A stretch of 64,000 nucleotides of DNA from Deinococcus sp. AB2017081 (GCF_034440735.1 NZ_CP140098.1:3515501-3579500); one strand, 5' to 3'; positions 40,049 to 51,268 are shown, counted from the stretch's first letter. The notes: generated from the letters alone by a model not told the origin. Translations and numbers: made by a program.

Positions 40049-40234
40049 TCATTTCAGGTCGCCATAGCCGTCGCCGGTGCTGGGCGTTCCCACGGGCGCA
40101 CTGGGCGAGGCCGGGGTGGGGGTGGTCGCGTTCTGGGCACCGCCGAAGGCTCCGAGCTGATCCAGCACGATCACCGCCACGCACGCCACCAGAATCAGGC
40201 CGAGCAGCGTGCCGATCACGCGGGAGCGGTTCAA
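40049..40234 (-). CDS. Small single-pass membrane protein
   Basis: This 61-residue protein is not recognised as a family. It has one transmembrane helix (about residues 7-27), then a Thr/Pro/Ser/Ala-rich outer tail. The TTG start at 40234 overlaps the stop of the 40231-40983 gene (TTGA), and the TAXI receptor gene starts 21 bases beyond its stop. The tight packing supports a real gene in a three-gene operon. Confidence 0.65.
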   Translation of the reverse strand: MNRSRVIGTLLGLILVACVAVIVLDQLGAFGGAQNATTPTPASPSAPVGTPSTGDGYGDLK

Positions 40235-40983
40235 GGCGTGCCCCCACGACCCGCACGGCTGCTGTCCTGACCGGCCGTGAGCGCCTGATCCAGCAGTTCG
40301 GCGTTGCGCCCGGCCCGCCGCGCGATCTCGGACAGGGCCGATTCCGTCACGTGGCGGTCTTCCGCGCTCAGGTTTGCCTGCTGCAAGGCCGAGGCGACGT
40401 TGCCCTTGGCCTGCGCGAGCTGCGTGTCGATCCGGGCCTTGCGGATCTGCCGGTCGAATTCCACCAGATCGGCCTTCAGGTCGGTCAGGTGGGTCTGGGC
40501 GCGGGCAAAGGCGTCTTTACTGACCTGCAGGTCGCCCTCCCAGCGGGCCACGTCGGCAGCGTCCATGTCCGCGCGGTTCGCGTCGATCAGGCGGCGGAAG
40601 TCCGCGAGGTGCCCGTTGGCCTCCTGAAGCTGCTGGGCCTTGGCCGTGATCAGGTTCTCGAACTGCTGGCGCTGCCCGATCAGGGTCTCCAGCGGCATGG
40701 CCCGCGCCACGGCCTCTCTGGCCCGCACCCGCGAGGCATTCAGCGCCTGGAGGAGGGCCGGCATCAGGACGATCACGGCCAGCACCGCCACACCGAAGGC
40801 CACGATGGTCACGGTCGTCAGGGCCACATTGAACAGCGCCACGACCGCGCCCGCCAGCACGGTCAGGCCCAGCAGGCTCCCGCCCGTCGCCAGCGCGATG
40901 TGCCCCCCGGACACCCGGCGCGGCGCGAGATCACCGGCAGGCTGGGTCGTGATGACAGTCTGGGGTTTCACCGGCTTGGTCAT
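40231..40983 (-). CDS. Membrane protein with coiled-coil domain
   Basis: This 250-residue protein of unknown function has two hydrophobic helices (about residues 29-76) and then a long, highly charged helical region (about 85-235) rich in Gln, Ala, Arg and Glu, which looks like a coiled coil faintly reminiscent of PspA/IM30-like helical proteins. It probably has a cytoplasmic helical domain. A TATAAG box lies five bases before the ATG. It heads the operon that includes the 61-residue protein and the TAXI receptor. Confidence 0.75.
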   Translation of the reverse strand: MTKPVKPQTVITTQPAGDLAPRRVSGGHIALATGGSLLGLTVLAGAVVALFNVALTTVTIVAFGVAVLAVIVLMPALLQALNASRVRAREAVARAMPLETLIGQRQQFENLITAKAQQLQEANGHLADFRRLIDANRADMDAADVARWEGDLQVSKDAFARAQTHLTDLKADLVEFDRQIRKARIDTQLAQAKGNVASALQQANLSAEDRHVTESALSEIARRAGRNAELLDQALTAGQDSSRAGRGGTP

Positions 40984-41036
40984 ACTCTCTTATACGCCGA
41001 CCAGCGCGGGGGGGTTGCGGTTCGGCGGGGGGGTAC

Positions 41037-41597
41037 TCAGGCCGGGTGGGCCGACAGCCACGCGAGGACATCCTGCGCGTTCCGGTCTGGTGGGAACACG
41101 GGATAGAAGACATGCTCGATCACGCCGTCCCGCACGATCAGTGTCACGCGGCACAGCAGCGTCTCGCCGCCCGCCTCAAAAGTCGGCAGGGCCAGCGCCT
41201 GCGCCAGGGCCATGTCCGCGTCGGACAGCAGGGCAAAGGGCAGGTGCAGCCGCGCCGCCGCCTCCTGCTGGTACGCGGTGTCCTGCACGCTCAGGCCGAC
41301 CACCCGCGCCCCGGCCGCCGCAAGTTCGGCGTGATGGTTCCGGAACGCACAGGACTGCGGCGTGCAGCCACGTGCCCCCGGCAGCATGTCCCAGTCGTCG
41401 GGCATGGCGTGATCAGGCCGCGCGGTCTTCGGATAGGCGTACACCACACTGCGGCCCGGCCACGCTGACACGTCGTGCTGCTGGCCGTCCGTGCCGGGCA
41501 GCGGCAGGGCTGGCCAGCGCTGCCCCGTCAGGTGGGCACAGGCCCCGTCGTCCACAGGCGCAGGAAGATCGGCCGGCAGCGTCTGGAAGTCGCCCAT
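41037..41597 (-). CDS. Peroxiredoxin-like protein (AhpC/TSA superfamily)
   Basis: This thioredoxin-fold protein of 186 residues has GCTPQSCAFRNHHAEL (near residue 75), matching the Bcp/PrxQ CxxxxC arrangement of peroxidatic and resolving cysteines, with the segment VVYAYPKTARPDHAMPDDWD before it. It probably reduces peroxides with thioredoxin. PrxQ normally has a Thr three residues before the first Cys; here the local sequence is ARGCTPQSC, so activity should be tested. A TATGCT box (41604-41609) precedes ATG 41597 by six bases, indicating a leaderless start. Confidence 0.82.
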   Translation of the reverse strand: MGDFQTLPADLPAPVDDGACAHLTGQRWPALPLPGTDGQQHDVSAWPGRSVVYAYPKTARPDHAMPDDWDMLPGARGCTPQSCAFRNHHAELAAAGARVVGLSVQDTAYQQEAAARLHLPFALLSDADMALAQALALPTFEAGGETLLCRVTLIVRDGVIEHVFYPVFPPDRNAQDVLAWLSAHPA

Positions 41598-41722
41598 GGG
41601 GGGAGCATACCGGCCCGCGACGATAGGAACAGCTGGGGCAGGATGCACGGTTGACAGCACCGCGCCCCCATCCGATGTGGACGGAGGCGCGGCGTTCGGT
41701 TCTCTGGGTGGACTCTCTACGT

Positions 41723-43558
<1,836 letters not shown>

Positions 43559-43625
43559 GGATGCTCCTCCTTGGATGGGGACAGCCCACCCTCACGGTGG
43601 CCTCCCCGCACTACTATTTGGACTG

Positions 43626-43654
43626 AGTATAAAACTTTTTCGACCGAAAGTCAC
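43626..43654 (-). promoter_or_regulatory. Promoter of the acyl-CoA dehydrogenase gene with internal dyad
   Basis: On the minus strand, GTGACT (43649-43654), 17 bases and TATACT (43626-43631) form a promoter. TTTCG-N2-CGAAA (43638-43649) lies inside the spacer and could be an operator. Confidence 0.6.
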
Positions 43655-43802
43655 GTGGCCTTCCGTCTCGGTGGGCTGCCCGCTGTCACCTCCCGTTCAC
43701 CGGGCACTCATGTCAACTGACCGGCCGCCCACCCGGATCGATCGGTGTTGAACGATCTTCCGTGCGTGGGGCCGGGATTTTTCAGGTATCCTGTGACGGA
43801 TC

Positions 43803-44498
43803 ATGAACTATCCGAGCCTGGTCTGGCACCTCAAGCGAACAGAATTGTTTGCCGACCTGGAACTGGCTGAACTGGAACGTGTGGCTGCCACCACGCCGTA
43901 CCGCTCGTTCCAGCCCGGCGAGGTCATCTACCGCATGGATGACCCGGCCGACGCCCTGTACTTCGTGCGCAGCGGCCTCGTGAAGATCAGCAAGCTCTTT
44001 CCCAACGGCAAGGAGGCGATCCTGGGGGTCATCGGGCAGCACGACACCTTCGGGGAACTGCTGCTGCAGCCCGAGGAACGCCGCCCCACGCAGGCCGAGG
44101 CCCTGGAGCGCACCGTGCTGATCGTGCTCCCCCGTGCGGAGCTGCAGAAACTGCTGAACACCAAACCAGACCTTGCCATGAAACTGATCCGCCTGATGGC
44201 CGCCCGGTTCTTCGAGGCCCAGGCGTGGACGGCCACCGTGAACGCCTACTCGGCCCCGGAACGCGTCGCCAGCCTGCTGTACCGGCTGGCGCGTGAATTT
44301 GGCCGCCCCCACAACCAGGGTGTGGAGCTGAACCTGAAACTCAATCAGGAGGACATCGCCCGCATGGTCGGCGCGACCCGCGAGACGGTCAGCCACTCAC
44401 TGGGCAAGCTCAAGCAGGACGGCGCGATCGTCCGTGCCCGCACGCCCATCGTGGTGCGGATGGACGCCCTGCGGCGCTATATCGACGCCGGGAACTGA
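43803..44498 (+). CDS. Crp/Fnr-family transcriptional regulator
   Basis: This 231-residue regulator has an N-terminal cyclic-nucleotide-binding-type beta barrel (ALYFVRSGLVKISKLFPNGK, then GQHDTFGELLL) and a C-terminal winged helix with NQEDIARMVGATRETVSHSL as recognition helix (about residues 182-201). There is no FNR-type cysteine cluster. The effector may be cAMP or another small ligand. A TATCCT box (43787-43792) lies ten bases upstream of the ATG. It is divergent from the acyl-CoA dehydrogenase gene, but a direct link is not shown. Confidence 0.92.
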   Translation: MNYPSLVWHLKRTELFADLELAELERVAATTPYRSFQPGEVIYRMDDPADALYFVRSGLVKISKLFPNGKEAILGVIGQHDTFGELLLQPEERRPTQAEALERTVLIVLPRAELQKLLNTKPDLAMKLIRLMAARFFEAQAWTATVNAYSAPERVASLLYRLAREFGRPHNQGVELNLKLNQEDIARMVGATRETVSHSLGKLKQDGAIVRARTPIVVRMDALRRYIDAGN

Positions 44499-44555
44499 AC
44501 GGCAGGCAGGCTATCTGGCGCAGGCACCCGCCCGCGCCTGTTTCTATGCTGCCGT

Positions 44556-45080
44556 ATGGCCGTCACGATCCGCCCCGCCACGCCTGCCGACGCCCCCGGT
44601 ATCGCCCACATTCATGTCACGAGCTGGCGCGAGACCTACGCGGGCCTCATCCCAGACGACTTCCTGAATCGCATGACCAGCGACGACATGCGGGCACGGC
44701 GCGAGGCGAACTGGCAGCGCACCATCGCAGACCATCTGGAAGACGTCTGGATCGCCGTGCAGGAGGGCAGGGTGGTCGCCTTCGCCTCGGCCGGGCCGCC
44801 CCGCGATCACCCCGGCCACGACGCGGAACTGACGACGCTGTACTGTCTGCAGGCCTCTCAGGGCCACGGTACCGGCCGGGCACTGCTGGCGGCGGTCACG
44901 CAGGCAGTGGCCGACCGCGGCGCACGCAATCTGGCCCTGTGGGTGCTGGACGTGAACCCGACCCGCCAGTGGTACGCCCGGCAGGGCGCACGGGAAGCCG
45001 GCTCAAAGACCGATGGCCCGCTCACCGAGATCCGCATGGTCTGGGATGACCTGAGCCCATTGCTGAGCCGGTTACCATAG
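44556..45080 (+). CDS. GNAT N-acetyltransferase
   Basis: This 174-residue GNAT protein has a canonical order: VTIRPATPADAPGIAHIHV at the start, then the acetyl-CoA loop in ASQGHGTGRALLAAV (about residues 106-120), and VNPTRQWYARQGAREAG near the end. Substrate unknown. TATGCT (44545-44550) lies five bases before the ATG, a leaderless pattern. The Uma2 pseudogene starts just downstream. Confidence 0.88.
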   Translation: MAVTIRPATPADAPGIAHIHVTSWRETYAGLIPDDFLNRMTSDDMRARREANWQRTIADHLEDVWIAVQEGRVVAFASAGPPRDHPGHDAELTTLYCLQASQGHGTGRALLAAVTQAVADRGARNLALWVLDVNPTRQWYARQGAREAGSKTDGPLTEIRMVWDDLSPLLSRLP

Positions 45081-45085
45081 ACCCA

Positions 45086-45584
45086 TGTCGGGGCCGCCGC
45101 CCAGAGCGATGAGCGTGGAGGAATACCTCGCGACGGAGGAGAAGAGTCCGTATAAGCGGGAGTATGTGGGCGGCTTCGTGTATCCGCTGCACGCCCAGGC
45201 CGGGGCCAGTAAGCGACACACGCTGATCGGGACGAACATTCTGGGCACGCTATGACCGCTTCGGCAAATACGGCATGTATACCGCCATTCCCAGCCTGGA
45301 AACGTACCTGGAGCATTTGTCATAAAGATCCGTTCTTTGTGACCGAGCGAAGCGAGTGAATGTCATTGAGCAGTTGGAAGAATGGAAGCATCAGACGCCG
45401 TTGGTCTGATGCTGTAATACGGACAACTGCTCTGATCGTCGAGCAGCACTCGCGGCGGGTCTACGCCTACCGCCACCACGGCCAGGACTGGAAACTCAGC
45501 GATCTGGAGGGCACGGGCGAGGTCGATCTGCCCTGCCTGGGCCGCCGCCTGACCCTGGACGAGATCTACCGGGGCGTGCTGTAG
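45086..45584 (+). pseudogene. Uma2-family endonuclease-fold pseudogene, deleted and interrupted
   Basis: The 5' part (MSVEEYLATEEKSPYKREYV from codon 9) is a typical Uma2 start, common in Deinococcus. It runs to a stop near 45255. After a frameshift and loss of the central ~80 residues with the nuclease core, coding resumes with YTAIPSLETYL, is interrupted by the 122-base element at 45311-45432, and finishes as LIVEQHSRRVYAYR...LTLDEIYRGVL at 45584. The gene cannot make a working protein. Confidence 0.85.
45311..45432. mobile_element. MITE-like 122-base insertion in the Uma2 pseudogene
   Basis: Terminal inverted repeats GAGCATTTGTC (45311-45321) and GACAACTGCTC (45422-45432) match at 10 of 11 positions. 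An internal perfect hairpin (45388-45396 with 45404-45412) and a second copy of the end sequence at 45368-45376 are present. Removing the element and one copy of a flanking TG pair rejoins the host frame as TYLIVEQH, which strongly supports insertion with a 2-base target duplication. It is non-coding, so it would need a transposase in trans. Confidence 0.65.
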
Positions 45585-45608
45585 GGCTGCCCTGTGCCAC
45601 CCTGATCC

Positions 45609-45968
45609 ATGGCGACCGAACTGAAAGACACCGTGACCTTTGAGGAGACCCTGGGCCGACTGGACATCCGGCTGGGCACCGTCGTGGACGTGCAGCCTGC
45701 ACCAGGCGCACCGAAAGCGTCGTACCGCGTGACCATCGACTTCGGGAAGTTCGGACGGCGCGTCAGCGTGGGCCGCTTCACCGGGCATCCAGAGGCCGAG
45801 CTGCTGGGCAAGCAGGTGGTCGGCGTGCTGAACTTCGCGCCCCGCGAGATCGGCGAGAACATGTCTGAGGTGCTGATCCTGGGTGTGCAGTTCCCCGGGG
45901 CGGCCAGCGGCGAGGCCACGTTCCTGACTCCGGCGACGCCGGCGAAGATCGGCAGCAAGGTGTTCTGA
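45609..45968 (+). CDS. csaA: CsaA-like tRNA-binding-domain protein
   Basis: This single OB-fold protein of 119 residues belongs to the CsaA/Trbp111/MetRS-C family. It has LDIRLGTVVDVQPAPGAPKASY near residue 18, KQVVGVLNFAPREIGENMSEVL near 68-89, and a closing TPATPAKIGSKVF. CsaA acts as a dimer with export-chaperone activity in Bacillus and binds tRNA-like structures. Length and ends are normal. It is convergent with the DUF2089 gene, only three bases apart. Confidence 0.9.
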   Translation: MATELKDTVTFEETLGRLDIRLGTVVDVQPAPGAPKASYRVTIDFGKFGRRVSVGRFTGHPEAELLGKQVVGVLNFAPREIGENMSEVLILGVQFPGAASGEATFLTPATPAKIGSKVF

Positions 45969-45971
45969 GCC

Positions 45972-46334
45972 TCAGCGCCGCAGCTTCCTCGCCGCTTCCT
46001 CAGGTGTGATCTCGCCGCGTTCCAGGCTGCTCAGCACCTGGGCATGGGGGTCGGCCAGCTCCGGCTCGTAGCCGATGGCCCGCAGCAGCGTGTCGAAGCG
46101 GGCCCGCACCGTGGGGTAGCTGACACCCAGCACGCGCTCGACCTCTTTCAGGTTGCCGCGCACGCGGATGTACAGCCGCAGGAACTCCAGGTTGTCGGGG
46201 GTCAGCACCGCGAACTCGTTCAGCTCGAACACGCCGCGCACGGTCACGCCGCTGGTGGGAAAGCGCAGCTCGGTGACCAGCGGCGACTCGGACTCGTCGG
46301 GAAAGGGCAGGGGCAGGGGGCGCATACGGGTCAT
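45972..46334 (-). CDS. DUF2089-family protein lacking the zinc-ribbon cysteines
   Basis: This ~120-residue protein has the DUF2089 core: VRGVFELNEFAVLTPDNLEF, then GNLKEVERVLGVSYPTVRAR, which reads as a helix-turn-helix, and a C-terminal GEITPEEAARKLRR. Typical members begin with a four-cysteine zinc ribbon; here that part reads PFPDESESPLVTELRFPTSG with no cysteine. It probably regulates the YvlB-like operon at whose end it sits. The ATG at 46334 or 46325 could be the start. Repeated GCAGAGA units precede it. Confidence 0.8.
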   Translation of the reverse strand: MTRMRPLPLPFPDESESPLVTELRFPTSGVTVRGVFELNEFAVLTPDNLEFLRLYIRVRGNLKEVERVLGVSYPTVRARFDTLLRAIGYEPELADPHAQVLSSLERGEITPEEAARKLRR

Positions 46335-46413
46335 GGTAAGCAGAGAGCAGAGAGCAGAGGGCACGGAGCCCCCGAATGTCTGGCCCTCTGCCCTCTGCTG
46401 TCAGCTCTCTGCA

Positions 46414-47133
46414 TCACTTGATCGAGATGTGCACTTCGTTGCCGTGCTGATCCTCGGCATCGATCAGGGGGCCGGGGCTGGGGGACGCCTCGATCAGCAG
46501 CCGCAGGGCGTCCAGGGTGAAGCCGGCGCTCTCCAGCGCGGCCTGTCCGTGGGGCGGGATCAGACGGTCGAGGTGCGGCGCGAGGCTCACGGGGATGTTG
46601 GCGCTGTATTCGTCTCCGTGCTGGGACTCGACCTGAATCCGCAGGATGCGGCCCGAGGGGCCACGGCCGGCACGGGGGGCATTGCCCTCGACGGCACGTT
46701 CGAGTTCGTCGGCAAAGCGTTCCATATGGGCCTCCACGTCTTCACCCAGGCGTTCGGCGCGGCCGGCGAACTGGGCAGCCACCTGCTCGATCCGTGCGGA
46801 CAGTCGCTCGCCCAGGTCATCCAGGCCACCGCGCCGGCCCCGGCGGCTGTCGTAGGTGTAGCTGTAGGCCGGGCCGGACTGCGGCGGGCGGGGCGGATAG
46901 GGCGGCGGCGGTGGCGCAGGTGGCGTGTCGTTCAGGCCACGCAGCAGCAGCAGGTGCTCGGCGACCTGATCGGTGTTCAGTTCCTCGCGGGCCAGCAGGG
47001 AGGCCACGAATTCGCGGTCGCTGTCGGTCAGGGCCAGTCTGGAATTCAGCGCGGCCAGCAGGGGCGCGGCGTCCTCCAGGCTGAGCTTGCCGGCCCGGAT
47101 CAGGTCAAGGATGCGTTTGACTTTCTCTTTCAT
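46414..47133 (-). CDS. YvlB-type SHOCT-like domain protein with proline-rich linker
   Basis: This 239-residue protein opens with a SHOCT-like helical unit (KRILDLIRAGKLSLEDAAPL), then a second helical segment, a poly-proline linker (about residues 71-83), an Arg/Gly-rich stretch, an amphipathic helix, and a C-terminal domain ending EDQHGNEVHISIK. Similar N-termini are found in LiaG/YvlB envelope-stress proteins. It has no clear membrane span. It lies in a tight operon with the DUF4097 gene (47520) and a DUF2089 regulator, suggesting an envelope-stress module. Confidence 0.7.
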   Translation of the reverse strand: MKEKVKRILDLIRAGKLSLEDAAPLLAALNSRLALTDSDREFVASLLAREELNTDQVAEHLLLLRGLNDTPPAPPPPPYPPRPPQSGPAYSYTYDSRRGRRGGLDDLGERLSARIEQVAAQFAGRAERLGEDVEAHMERFADELERAVEGNAPRAGRGPSGRILRIQVESQHGDEYSANIPVSLAPHLDRLIPPHGQAALESAGFTLDALRLLIEASPSPGPLIDAEDQHGNEVHISIK

Positions 47134-47164
47134 AGGGGTGTCCTTGGGCGGATGAGGCGTACGG

Positions 47165-47470
47165 TCACGGCAGGTCAGCCTGGACGCTCCGGACGGGCCG
47201 GGACATGTCCGGGGCCGGAGTGAGTGCCAGGTGGCCGCCGACCGTCATGACCAGCGGGTGGGCCAGGGCCGCGCGGCGCTGATGACGGGCGTACAGCTGT
47301 TCGGGCGTTTCGTGCCTCCACAGCGCGGCCCACAGGCGCCGCCACGCCGACGGCGCGGGCACGGGCTGAACCGTGCGTGAGACGATGGGCCGCAGGGCAG
47401 TGTCCGGCAGCCGGCGGCGCACCCGCCATCCAGCAGGGGAACCAGGCTTGCGGTGGGAAGTGGTGGTCAT
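47165..47470 (-). CDS. Small basic hypothetical protein in the YvlB operon
   Basis: This 101-residue arginine-rich protein is not assigned to a family. It has no membrane helix or known motif; a segment RRLWAALWRHETPEQLYARH may form an amphipathic helix. A GGAGG ribosome site precedes the ATG at 47470. It sits between the DUF4097 gene (49 bases upstream) and the SHOCT-like gene in one operon. Confidence 0.6.
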   Translation of the reverse strand: MTTTSHRKPGSPAGWRVRRRLPDTALRPIVSRTVQPVPAPSAWRRLWAALWRHETPEQLYARHQRRAALAHPLVMTVGGHLALTPAPDMSRPVRSVQADLP

Positions 47471-47519
47471 GATGAAGCCTCCTGGGCGGGTGAGGGCGGG
47501 TGGGCGGCGGGGCGGGGAT

Positions 47520-48404
<885 letters not shown>

Positions 48405-48420
48405 GCTCGCCTCCTGGGTA

Positions 48421-48450
48421 AATAGAAACATATATTTTATAGATTGTCAA
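48421..48450 (-). promoter_or_regulatory. AT-rich promoter of the YvlB-like operon
   Basis: On the minus strand a consensus -35 TTGACA (48445-48450) is followed by a 23-base AT tract with several TATAAA- and TTCTAT-like -10 candidates, unlike the GC-rich surroundings. Confidence 0.5.
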
Positions 48451-48596
48451 ACTTGATCTACCTTAATTTCGATAATATGGGCTCGAAGGGCACAGCTCGG
48501 CGCCATGGTGGCTCCCAGGCCGACTAGAATCAGGCAGATGGAAAGTCTGGCTTTACACCCTGCCCATCCGACACCGACCCACTATCCTGAACGCAC

Positions 48597-49985
48597 ATGA
48601 CTGCCCCCCTGCCGGATCTGACTCCCGCCCAGCGCACCGAGATCGAGTTGCTGGCCCGTGGGAAGCAGGACAGGAGCCGCACCCTGCGCGAGTTGGGCTA
48701 CAGCGAGACCCCCGAGGCCGCGCACGCCCTGCTGCTGAGGCTGGGCCTGTGGCCCGAGTCGCGCACGCCCTATGCCGACCGGCTGCACGCGACCACCGTG
48801 CCCCTGAACCTGCCCGTCCCGCCCTTCCCCGACGAGCCCCGGCTGGATCTGACGCATCTGGAGGCCTGGGCCATCGACGACGAGGGCAACCGCGATCCGG
48901 ACGATGCTGTGGGCTCCGAGGCGCTGCCCGGAGGCGCGACCCGCCTGTGGGTGCACGTGGCCGACGTGGCCGCCCTGGTGCCCCCGGACAGCCCACTGGA
49001 CGAGGCGGCCCGCTCGCGCGGCGCGACGCTGTACCTGCCGGACTCGACGACCGGCATGCTGCCCGACGCGCTGGTCGAGCAGGCGGGCCTGGGCCTGCAT
49101 GGCACCTCGCCCGCGCTGTCGGTGTCGCTGGATCTGGACGCCGAGGGCAACGCCGACGCCGTGGATGTGCAGCTCACGACCGTGCGGGTCACGCGCCTGA
49201 GCTACACGCAGGCGCAGCAGCGGCTGGACGCGGGCGACCCGGCCTTCGTGGCGCTCGCACGCCTCGCGCGGGCCAGCCGTGCGCTGCGCGAGAGCGAGGG
49301 GGCCATCAGCATCGACCTGCCGGAGGTGCGCCTCAAGGCCGACGAGCACGGCGTGACGATCACCCCCACCCCCAAGCCCGAGATGCGCTTCGTGGTGCAG
49401 GAGTGCATGACCCTGGCCGGCTGGGGCGCGGCGATCTTCGCCGACGACAACGGCATTCCGGTGCCCTTCGCCACGCAGGATCACCCCACCCGCGAGGTGC
49501 GCGGCGAGGGCCTGAGCGCCCACTGGGCCCGCCGCCGCACTCTGGCCCGCACGCGCTTCCAGCAGTCGCCCGGCCCGCACCACGGCATGGGCCTGGACGT
49601 GTACGTGCAGGTCACGAGCCCCATGCGCCGCTATCTGGATCTGGTCGTGCACCAGCAGCTCCGGGCCTTCCTGGCCGGGGCCGATCCCATGCCCGGCCGC
49701 GTGATGGCGTCCCACATCGCGCAGGCGGCACTGAATGCCGATGCCACGCGGCAGTCCGAACGCCTGAGCCGCCGCCACCACACCCTGCGCCACGTGGCGG
49801 CCCACCCGGAGCGCGAGTGGACGGCGATCGTCGTGGATCGCCGGGGGCCGCAGGCCACGCTGCTGATCCCGGAACTGGCGCTGGATCTCCAGCTCAGCTC
49901 GTCCGCGCCGCTCGGCAGCGAGGTGCGCGTGGTGCTGGAGGGTGTGACCCTCCCGACCTTGGGTGTCCGGGCGCGGATCGTCTGA
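48597..49985 (+). CDS. Ribonuclease II family exoribonuclease (RNB domain)
   Basis: This 3'-5' exoribonuclease has 462 residues, close to the short RNase II of D. radiodurans. The RNB catalytic motif AIDDEGNRDPDDAVGSE (near residues 91-107) has the aspartate cluster, LYLPDSTTGMLPD follows, and TSPMRRYLDLVVHQQL (about 341-356) is the conserved RNA-binding end. An N-terminal helix-turn-helix-like region replaces the usual cold-shock domains, and a C-terminal S1-like strand set closes the protein. TATCCT (48583-48588) lies eight bases before the ATG, a leaderless arrangement. Confidence 0.92.
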   Translation: MTAPLPDLTPAQRTEIELLARGKQDRSRTLRELGYSETPEAAHALLLRLGLWPESRTPYADRLHATTVPLNLPVPPFPDEPRLDLTHLEAWAIDDEGNRDPDDAVGSEALPGGATRLWVHVADVAALVPPDSPLDEAARSRGATLYLPDSTTGMLPDALVEQAGLGLHGTSPALSVSLDLDAEGNADAVDVQLTTVRVTRLSYTQAQQRLDAGDPAFVALARLARASRALRESEGAISIDLPEVRLKADEHGVTITPTPKPEMRFVVQECMTLAGWGAAIFADDNGIPVPFATQDHPTREVRGEGLSAHWARRRTLARTRFQQSPGPHHGMGLDVYVQVTSPMRRYLDLVVHQQLRAFLAGADPMPGRVMASHIAQAALNADATRQSERLSRRHHTLRHVAAHPEREWTAIVVDRRGPQATLLIPELALDLQLSSSAPLGSEVRVVLEGVTLPTLGVRARIV

Positions 49986-50155
49986 GCGGCACCGGGTCAT
50001 CCACCCATCTGTGGGTGTGGCCGCCGGGCAGCACGACGCGTTGCAGTAATTCGTGTGCCCCATTTCGTTCAGGGCCGAAGAAGTGCGTGTATGACGCTGC
50101 CAATGCTGCTTCATCTTTCATTCACGTGGACGGCCGACCGCTTACACTGCCGTTT

Positions 50156-50425
50156 ATGAAGGTCGTCAGCAGCGCACAGCGCGACATCGTGTCCCTCCGC
50201 ATGAGCCACTGCCGTGCCGAGCATGCTGCCGCAGAAGCGCGTTATCACCTCGCCGTGCTCCACTACCGCGAGTGCCTGGAGAGCGCCGAGCAGCGCGAGG
50301 ATCTGCGGGCAACCCGGTTCTTCGCCGCCCGGCTCGCGGAGTGCTACGCCGCCATGGATCTGAGCGACAAGGCGGCGCAGTTCCAGGCGCTGGCAGGGGC
50401 GGACGACACACCGCTGCTGGGCTAG
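50156..50425 (+). CDS. Hypothetical helical protein, TPR-like
   Basis: This 89-residue protein reads as two or three amphipathic helices (SHCRAEHAAAEARYHLAVLH, then FFAARLAECYAAMDLSDKAA), resembling tetratricopeptide helices. No family is assigned. A TACACT box (50142-50147) lies eight bases before the ATG, so a leaderless transcript is likely. It stands alone between RNase II and a secreted protein gene. Confidence 0.65.
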   Translation: MKVVSSAQRDIVSLRMSHCRAEHAAAEARYHLAVLHYRECLESAEQREDLRATRFFAARLAECYAAMDLSDKAAQFQALAGADDTPLLG

Positions 50426-50471
50426 GCCCCGCCGTCAGGTGGCCTTCAGGCCCACGCTGGACACTGTCCTC

Positions 50472-50813
50472 ATGAGACGCATCCTGCTCCTGTTGACCCT
50501 GGGCTGCTCCTCGCTGGCGGCCGCCGCCACCGTGACCCTGACGCCGGGACAGACCGGCCACCTGGGCGACCAGACCGTCACGCTGCTGCGCGTGCAGGAC
50601 AGCCGCTGCCCGATCAATGCCCGCTGTATCCGGGCCGGGGAGCTGACCGCCACCGTGCTCGTCCGGCGCGGCCGGCTGCTGCGTCTGCTCACACTGGAAC
50701 TTCCGGAGACCACCACCCGGCCGTGGGCCGGCGTGGGCCTGACCTGGGCCTCCGACGTCGAGATCGGCAAGCGCGTGCCGCTTCAGGTCACGCTCACCGA
50801 CGGCCCGACGTGA
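50472..50813 (+). CDS. Small secreted hypothetical protein
   Basis: This 113-residue protein has a signal peptide (MRRILLLLTLGCSSLAAAA) and a mature beta-rich domain of about 94 residues (TVTLTPGQTGHLGDQTVTLL, then CPINARC, a likely disulfide pair or metal site). The CPxxxxC pattern with QDSRCP occurs in small secreted proteins of unknown role. The ATG at 50472 is chosen because it starts the signal directly. Confidence 0.75.
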   Translation: MRRILLLLTLGCSSLAAAATVTLTPGQTGHLGDQTVTLLRVQDSRCPINARCIRAGELTATVLVRRGRLLRLLTLELPETTTRPWAGVGLTWASDVEIGKRVPLQVTLTDGPT

Positions 50814-50878
50814 GCCACCGGTTCCGACCTCCCCCAGTCCTGCCCGCCTTGACCTGACCTTCATGGAACAATCGGGGC

Positions 50879-51268
50879 GTGTGGCTCCTCGCGCTGGAGA
50901 TCTACTTCTGGGCCGTCGTCGGCGTCTCGCTGATCTGCGGTGTCGCCGGTCTGCTGGGCTGGACGTGGCGATCACCGCCCCCGGCCAGCCCACTGGCCCA
51001 GCTGTCCGAGGCGATCTTCACGACGGTGGTGGCGAGCGCCGCACTGGCACCGCTCTATTACCTTCAGGTCATCGCCTTCGATGCCCTGCAACTTCCGGGC
51101 TGGGTGATCCGGCTGGAGGCGGTGCTCACGGTGTTCTACATCCTCTCGGTGACCCTGCGCTGCATCAGTACCCTGGATCGGCCCAACCCCGTGTACGTCG
51201 TGCCACTCATGATTGCCTGGCATGGTCTGCAGATCCTGAAATCCGCTGCCGATTTCGGTCTGGTCTAA
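50879..51268 (+). CDS. Hypothetical membrane protein
   Basis: This 129-residue protein has four predicted hydrophobic stretches (about residues 4-27, 46-66, 76-95 and 104-118) and little else. No family is recognised. The GTG start at 50879 has no strong ribosome site. The next gene begins nine bases after its stop, so it may be co-transcribed with agmatine deiminase. Confidence 0.6.
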   Translation: MWLLALEIYFWAVVGVSLICGVAGLLGWTWRSPPPASPLAQLSEAIFTTVVASAALAPLYYLQVIAFDALQLPGWVIRLEAVLTVFYILSVTLRCISTLDRPNPVYVVPLMIAWHGLQILKSAADFGLV

